This document shows, one piece after another, positions 6,851-9,119 of a stretch of DNA of 9,119 bases. The number at the start of each line of letters is the position of its first letter. Position 1 is the first letter of the stretch. Source of the stretch: an uncultured Oscillibacter sp. (GTDB lineage Bacteria > Bacillota_A > Clostridia > Oscillospirales > Oscillospiraceae); contig CATOKC010000131.1 in NCBI GenBank assembly GCA_951800675.1, positions 1 to 9,119 on the forward strand. The letters run 5' to 3'. A program made the translations under genes and the position numbers. A model generated the notes under the pieces. It saw nothing but the letters and a program-made list of their open reading frames with translations, did not search any database and was not told where the DNA came from.

Positions 6851-6865
6851 GACCTTTCGCTATCC
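6805..6865 (-). promoter_or_regulatory. long imperfect hairpin in the rpsN-rpsH spacer
   Basis: The two arms, 6805-6831 and 6838-6865, are imperfect inverted repeats around a 6-base loop (AUGGAA in the transcript). From the loop outwards in the RNA, GGG pairs with CCC. After a C-A mismatch, UAACCGGUACU pairs with AUUGGUCAUGA, including one G-U wobble. After an internal loop, GCGAU pairs with CGCUA, and GG with CC beyond a bulged A. About 22 pairs can form. The size, and pairing through the interruptions, suggest a real RNA structure rather than chance, but it matches no leader family I can name. The distal part lies about 30 bases upstream of the rpsH Shine-Dalgarno sequence. Confidence 0.6.
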
Positions 6866-6867
6866 GT

Positions 6868-6896
6868 TATCCCAAAGGCCCCATATCCAAGGCCCC
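6868..6896. repeat. short imperfect direct repeat (TATCCcAAaGGCCCC)
   Basis: On the plus strand, TATCCCAAAGGCCCC (6868-6882) is followed after one base by TATCCAAGGCCCC (6884-6896), which differs only by two single-base deletions. A third TATCC sits at 6861-6865 at the foot of the hairpin. This may be slippage-type duplication in a non-coding spacer. No function can be assigned. Confidence 0.5.
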
Positions 6897-6921
6897 TGTT
6901 CACAAAACAAGTCCGGGGTTC

Positions 6922-7107
6922 TTAGAAAGAAGCCTTGCGGACGCCGGGAATCTCGCCCTTATAGGCCAGCTCCCTAAAGCAGATACGGCACACGCCGTAG
7001 TCCCGGAGATACGCGTGGGGACGGCCGCAGAGCTTGCAGCGGTTGTACTTCCGGCTGGAGTACTTGGCGGGGCGCTGCTGCTTCAGAATCATGGATTTCT
7101 TAGCCAT
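6922..7107 (-). CDS. rpsN: 30S ribosomal protein S14, short zinc-binding type (type Z)
   Basis: S14 is a late-assembling protein of the 30S head near the A and P sites. This is the 61-residue zinc-containing (C+) form rather than the longer zinc-free form. The zinc site is a C24xxC27-x12-C40xxC43 pattern in [20 protein letters not shown] followed by IC. The C-terminal segment [18 protein letters not shown] is the S14 signature. The start [10 protein letters not shown] fits the family, and its Shine-Dalgarno sequence is fused to the rplE stop (TAAGGAGGGAG). Downstream, rpsH does not follow within about 15 bases as elsewhere here; a 162-base structured spacer intervenes. S14-Z is classically replaced by zinc-free paralogues under zinc limitation, but no paralogue is visible in this window. 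Confidence 0.98.
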   Translation of the reverse strand: MAKKSMILKQQRPAKYSSRKYNRCKLCGRPHAYLRDYGVCRICFRELAYKGEIPGVRKASF

Positions 7108-7121
7108 TCTTCTCTCCCTCC

Positions 7122-7676
7122 TTAGCGGGCGAAGGGCGCGCCGACCTGGGTGAGCAGGGCGCGGGCCTCTTCGTCGGTGTGCGCGGTGGTGCAGATGACC
7201 ACGTCCATGCCCCGGATCTTGTCGATTTTATCATACTCGATCTCGGGGAAGATCAGCTGCTCCCGGATGCCCAGGGCGTAGTTGCCCCGGCCGTCGAAGG
7301 CGTTGGGGCTGATGCCCTGGAAGTCACGGACGCGGGGCAGGGCCACGTTAAAGAGGCGGTCCAGGAACTCCCACATCTTCTCGCCGCGGAGGGTGACCTT
7401 CGCGCCGATGGGCATATTTTCACGGAGCTTGAAGTTGGCGATGTTCTTCCGGGAACGGGTGATGATGGGCTTCTGGCCGGTGATCTGGGCCAGGTCCCGG
7501 ACCACGTTGTCCAGAATCTTGACGTTTTCCTTGGCCTCGCCGCAGCCCACGTTTACGACCACCTTGTCGATTTTGGGAATCTGCATGACGCTCTTATAGC
7601 CAAACTGCTTCATCAGGGCGGGAGCGACCTCGGAGGCGTACTTCGCCTTGAGGTTGGGCACTTTCTTATCAGCCAT
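7122..7676 (-). CDS. rplE: 50S ribosomal protein L5
   Basis: L5 binds 5S rRNA in the central protuberance and contacts the small subunit and the P-site tRNA. The 184-residue product is close to the usual length of about 180. Recognisable blocks are [36 protein letters not shown] (a conserved rRNA-binding segment), [53 protein letters not shown] and [20 protein letters not shown]. The ATG at 7676 is preceded by GGAGGAGG, and the rplX TAA stop is part of that purine-rich stretch. The end is TAA fused to GGAGG of the rpsN ribosome-binding site. No truncation or odd residue is seen. Confidence 0.98.
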   Translation of the reverse strand: MADKKVPNLKAKYASEVAPALMKQFGYKSVMQIPKIDKVVVNVGCGEAKENVKILDNVVRDLAQITGQKPIITRSRKNIANFKLRENMPIGAKVTLRGEKMWEFLDRLFNVALPRVRDFQGISPNAFDGRGNYALGIREQLIFPEIEYDKIDKIRGMDVVICTTAHTDEEARALLTQVGAPFAR

Positions 7677-7693
7677 GTTTCACTCCTCCTCCC

Positions 7694-8047
7694 TTACAGC
7701 TCGGCGCCGCACTTCTTGCAGACGCGGACGCTGACGTTTTTCTCTTTGCCGGCCACGGTTTTCTTCTCTACCTTGTGGCCCACCCGGGTGGGCTTGCCGC
7801 ACTTGGGGCAGACCACCTGGACCTTGCAGGCGTATATAGCGGCTTCCCGCTTGACGATGCCGCCCTCCTCGCCTTGGCGGCGGGGCTTGATGTGGCAGGT
7901 GACCAGGTTCATGCCCTCCACCACGACTTTGTTCTCCTTCGGCAGGGTGGCAATGACCTTGCCCTGGTGGGTGCTCAGGTCCTTGTCCTTACCGCCGTCG
8001 CCGGAGAGCCGGACGACTGTGTCGCCCTTTTTGATATTCATAGACAT
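7694..8047 (-). CDS. rplX: 50S ribosomal protein L24, zinc-ribbon form
   Basis: L24 initiates 50S assembly by binding the 5' domain of 23S rRNA and later sits by the exit tunnel. The 117-residue product has an N-terminal KOW region (about residues 5-40), then VEGMNLVTCHIKP and the GGIVKREAAIYACKV block typical of L24. A C-terminal zinc-ribbon-like pair of CxxC motifs lies at C80/C83 and C110/C113. The turn of the KOW region (GDGGKDKDLSTHQGKV) is a few residues longer than the common GKDKGKEGKV form. The first ATG (8047) is about 8 bases from GGAGG and is preferred; a second in-frame ATG lies two codons on (8041), so the exact start could shift by two residues. The neighbours are rplN and rplE. 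Confidence 0.96.
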   Translation of the reverse strand: MSMNIKKGDTVVRLSGDGGKDKDLSTHQGKVIATLPKENKVVVEGMNLVTCHIKPRRQGEEGGIVKREAAIYACKVQVVCPKCGKPTRVGHKVEKKTVAGKEKNVSVRVCKKCGAEL

Positions 8048-8060
8048 GTCTTTGCCCTCC

Positions 8061-8429
8061 TCAAATCACTTCGGGAGCCAGGGACAGGATTTTCATGTAG
8101 TCCTTGTCCCGCAGCTCGCGGGCCACGGGCCCAAAGATGCGGGTGCCGCGGGGGTTCTTGTCGTCCTTAATGAGGACGGCGGCGTTGTCGTCGAACCGGA
8201 CATAGGTTCCGTCGTTCCGGCGGATGCCCTTGGCGGAGCGGACGATGACGGCCTTGACCACTTCGCCCTTTTTCACGGTGCCGCCGGGAGCGGACTTGCG
8301 GACGGAGGCCACGATCACATCCCCGATGTTCCCGTATTTGCGCTTGGAACCGCCCAGGACGCGGATGCACTTGATTTCCTTGGCGCCGGTGTTGTCGGCG
8401 ACCTTCAGGAAGGTTTCCTGCTGAATCAT
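8061..8429 (-). CDS. rplN: 50S ribosomal protein L14
   Basis: L14 is a large-subunit protein at the subunit interface; it takes part in an intersubunit bridge and is the docking site of the silencing factor RsfS. The 122-residue product has the usual bacterial length and motifs. It opens [19 protein letters not shown], then carries [15 protein letters not shown] and [19 protein letters not shown] (the basic loop). It ends [16 protein letters not shown] followed by [11 protein letters not shown]. The start follows TAAGGAGGCGTCGAGAC, where the upstream rpsQ stop overlaps the Shine-Dalgarno sequence. Its own stop, TGA, is fused to the GAGG of the rplX ribosome-binding site. Identification is unambiguous. 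Confidence 0.98.
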   Translation of the reverse strand: MIQQETFLKVADNTGAKEIKCIRVLGGSKRKYGNIGDVIVASVRKSAPGGTVKKGEVVKAVIVRSAKGIRRNDGTYVRFDDNAAVLIKDDKNPRGTRIFGPVARELRDKDYMKILSLAPEVI

Positions 8430-8443
8430 GTCTCGACGCCTCC

Positions 8444-8707
8444 TTACTTCGCTTTCTCGATAATCTCAACCACGCGCCAGCGCTTGTCCTTGGACAGGGG
8501 GCGGGTCTCCATCACCTTTACCTTGTCGCCGATTCCGCAGCTGTTCTGCTCGTCGTGAGCTTTCAGCTTATAGGTGCGGCCGACGATCTTCTTATACAGA
8601 GGGTGGGCCACCCGGTCCTCGATGGCGACCACGACGGTCTTGTCCATCTTGTCGGAGACCACCTTGCCAACCCGGGTCTTACGGGAGGAAGTTCTCTTCT
8701 CGTCCAT
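8444..8707 (-). CDS. rpsQ: 30S ribosomal protein S17
   Basis: S17 is a primary 16S rRNA-binding protein of the small subunit with an OB fold. The 87-residue product contains the expected blocks: [20 protein letters not shown] at residues 9-28, [19 protein letters not shown] at about 35-53, and [20 protein letters not shown] near the C-terminus. The last block is the S17 signature. The short charged N-terminal extension (MDEKRTSS) is common in Gram-positive S17. The ATG is preceded by AAGGAGGTAAGGAAAC, which supports this start. The TAA stop is fused to the Shine-Dalgarno sequence of rplN (TAAGGAGG). No anomaly is seen. Confidence 0.97.
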   Translation of the reverse strand: MDEKRTSSRKTRVGKVVSDKMDKTVVVAIEDRVAHPLYKKIVGRTYKLKAHDEQNSCGIGDKVKVMETRPLSKDKRWRVVEIIEKAK

Positions 8708-8724
8708 GTTTCCTTACCTCCTTC

Positions 8725-8934
8725 TCACTGCTTGCCGGAAGCGGAGAGCTCCCGGAGCACGGTCTTGACTCGGGCAATGTCATGCTTGGTCTCCCGGATT
8801 TTCACGGGATTGTCCAGCTGGTTGGTGGCGTGCTGCATACGAAGGAAAAACAGGTCCTTCTTCAGCCCCGTCAGCTTCTCGTTCAGCTGCTCCGGGGTCA
8901 TCTTGCGAATCTCACGAATTTCACTTGCCTTCAT
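8725..8934 (-). CDS. rpmC: 50S ribosomal protein L29
   Basis: L29 is a small alpha-helical protein at the polypeptide exit tunnel, close to L23, where chaperones and targeting factors dock. The 69-residue product starts MKASEIREIRKMTPEQLNEK and contains the family core KKDLFFLRMQHATNQLDNPVKIRETKHDIARVKTVL, a two-helix hairpin of normal length. The frame remains open upstream. I chose the ATG at 8934 because it matches the family N-terminus and lies one base after the rplP stop, with AGGTGA about 7 bases upstream. It ends with TGA. rpsQ begins 17 bases later behind a strong Shine-Dalgarno sequence (AAGGAGG). Nothing in the protein looks unusual. Confidence 0.97.
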   Translation of the reverse strand: MKASEIREIRKMTPEQLNEKLTGLKKDLFFLRMQHATNQLDNPVKIRETKHDIARVKTVLRELSASGKQ

Positions 8935-8935
8935 C

Positions 8936-9119
8936 TTACTCACCTGCTTCCTCGGCGCGGGCGATGACCTTGGTCTTGATGGGCAGCTTGTGGCTGGCCA
9001 GACGCAGGGCCTCGCGGGCAACTTCTTCCGACACGCCGGCGATCTCGAACATGACGCGGCCGGGCTTCACAACGGCGACCCAGAACTCGGGGGAACCCTT
9101 ACCGGAGCCCATGCGGGTC
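8936..9119 (-). CDS. rplP: 50S ribosomal protein L16, C-terminal part (5' end outside window)
   Basis: L16 is a large-subunit protein that binds 23S rRNA near the central protuberance and helps shape the A-site region. About 60 C-terminal residues are visible, reading from [20 protein letters not shown] to a TAA stop. The [11 protein letters not shown] stretch followed by KPGRVMFEI is the typical C-terminal L16 signature, and the end [13 protein letters not shown] also fits the family. The start codon and the N-terminal half lie beyond position 9119. The stop is separated from the rpmC ATG by a single base, so the rpmC ribosome-binding site (AGGTGA) lies inside the rplP coding sequence. This makes translational coupling likely. 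Identification is secure; only completeness is limited by the window edge. Confidence 0.96.
   Translation of the reverse strand, partial: TRMGSGKGSPEFWVAVVKPGRVMFEIAGVSEEVAREALRLASHKLPIKTKVIARAEEAGE

Larger units (their letters stand above)
6760..6921 (-). other. rpsN-rpsH intergenic spacer, long and structured
   Basis: This 162-base stretch has no conserved gene and separates two genes that normally lie close together in Gram-positive spc operons. It is visibly less GC-rich than its surroundings. Read on the transcribed (minus) strand it holds, in order: a short direct repeat (6896-6868), a long imperfect hairpin (6865-6805), a perfect 16-base palindrome (6801-6786), and the rpsH Shine-Dalgarno sequence AGGAGGAAC starting about 15 bases before the ATG. 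No run of U follows any stem, so it is not a canonical intrinsic terminator. I see no good sigma-A promoter. It could be a cis-regulatory leader for rpsH and the genes after it, an RNA-processing site, or the remnant of a small repeat element. Confidence 0.7.

Noticed and set aside
6760..6921. Possible intrinsic terminator or internal promoter in the rpsN-rpsH spacer
   Set aside because: The stems are not followed by a U-run on the minus strand. The best promoter-like match (TTGTTT, 17 nt, GATATG) is poor, so neither is called.
6819..6977. A ~52-codon plus-strand frame starting in the spacer hairpin ([20 protein letters not shown]...) and running antisense into rpsN
   Set aside because: It overlaps a certain gene on the opposite strand, has no recognisable domain and would need a separate promoter, which is not seen.
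7179..8558. A 459-codon open frame on the plus strand opposite rpsQ-rplN-rplX-rplE
   Set aside because: It is antisense to four certain ribosomal genes, has no recognisable domain, and is explained by high GC at third codon positions that suppresses stops on the complementary strand.

Overview
This window is a contiguous stretch of the large bacterial ribosomal-protein supercluster (S10-spc-alpha type). All genes read on the minus strand, so transcription runs from position 9119 towards position 1. The order rplP-rpmC-rpsQ-rplN-rplX-rplE-rpsN-rpsH-rplF-rplR-rpsE-rpmD-rplO-secY-adk-map-(KOW protein)-infA-rpmJ-rpsM-rpsK is the Gram-positive arrangement. Four traits point to a Firmicute of the class Clostridia: adk and map after secY, a small KOW-domain gene between map and infA, the short zinc-binding S14, and a four-cysteine zinc finger in the adenylate kinase lid. 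The high GC content, especially at third codon positions, suggests an Oscillospirales-like gut clostridium. That last placement is inference.

Layout in transcription order. (1) 9119-6922: the C-terminal part of L16, then L29, S17, L14, L24, L5 and S14, packed with 1-17 nt gaps. (2) 6921-6760: an unusually long 162-nt spacer before rpsH, holding a long imperfect hairpin, a perfect 16-nt palindrome, a short direct repeat and a possible 25-codon ORF. (3) 6759-4258: S8, L6, L18, S5, L30 and L15, again tightly packed. (4) 4256-1414: SecY, then a 76-nt spacer with a very GC-rich hairpin, then adenylate kinase and methionine aminopeptidase. (5) 1393-1: the KOW-domain RNA-binding protein, IF-1, L36, S13 and the N-terminal part of S11. 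The S11 gene runs off the window, as does the L16 gene at the other end.

The genes co-produce ribosomal subunits (S and L proteins), an initiation factor (IF-1), the membrane channel for nascent proteins (SecY), the enzyme that removes their initiator methionine (Map) and a nucleotide-balance enzyme (Adk). At most ribosomal-protein junctions the upstream stop codon is fused to the next Shine-Dalgarno sequence (TAAGGAGG), which suggests translational coupling. Three genes use non-ATG starts: rpmD (GTG), secY (GTG) and infA (TTG).

I found no mobile element, CRISPR array, tRNA or rRNA gene and no convincing promoter or terminator. The region is mostly conserved housekeeping DNA and I do not see a new multi-gene system. 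The most unexplained piece is the structured rpsN-rpsH spacer, followed by the secY-adk hairpin, the TTG start of infA and the conserved but poorly characterised KOW protein.
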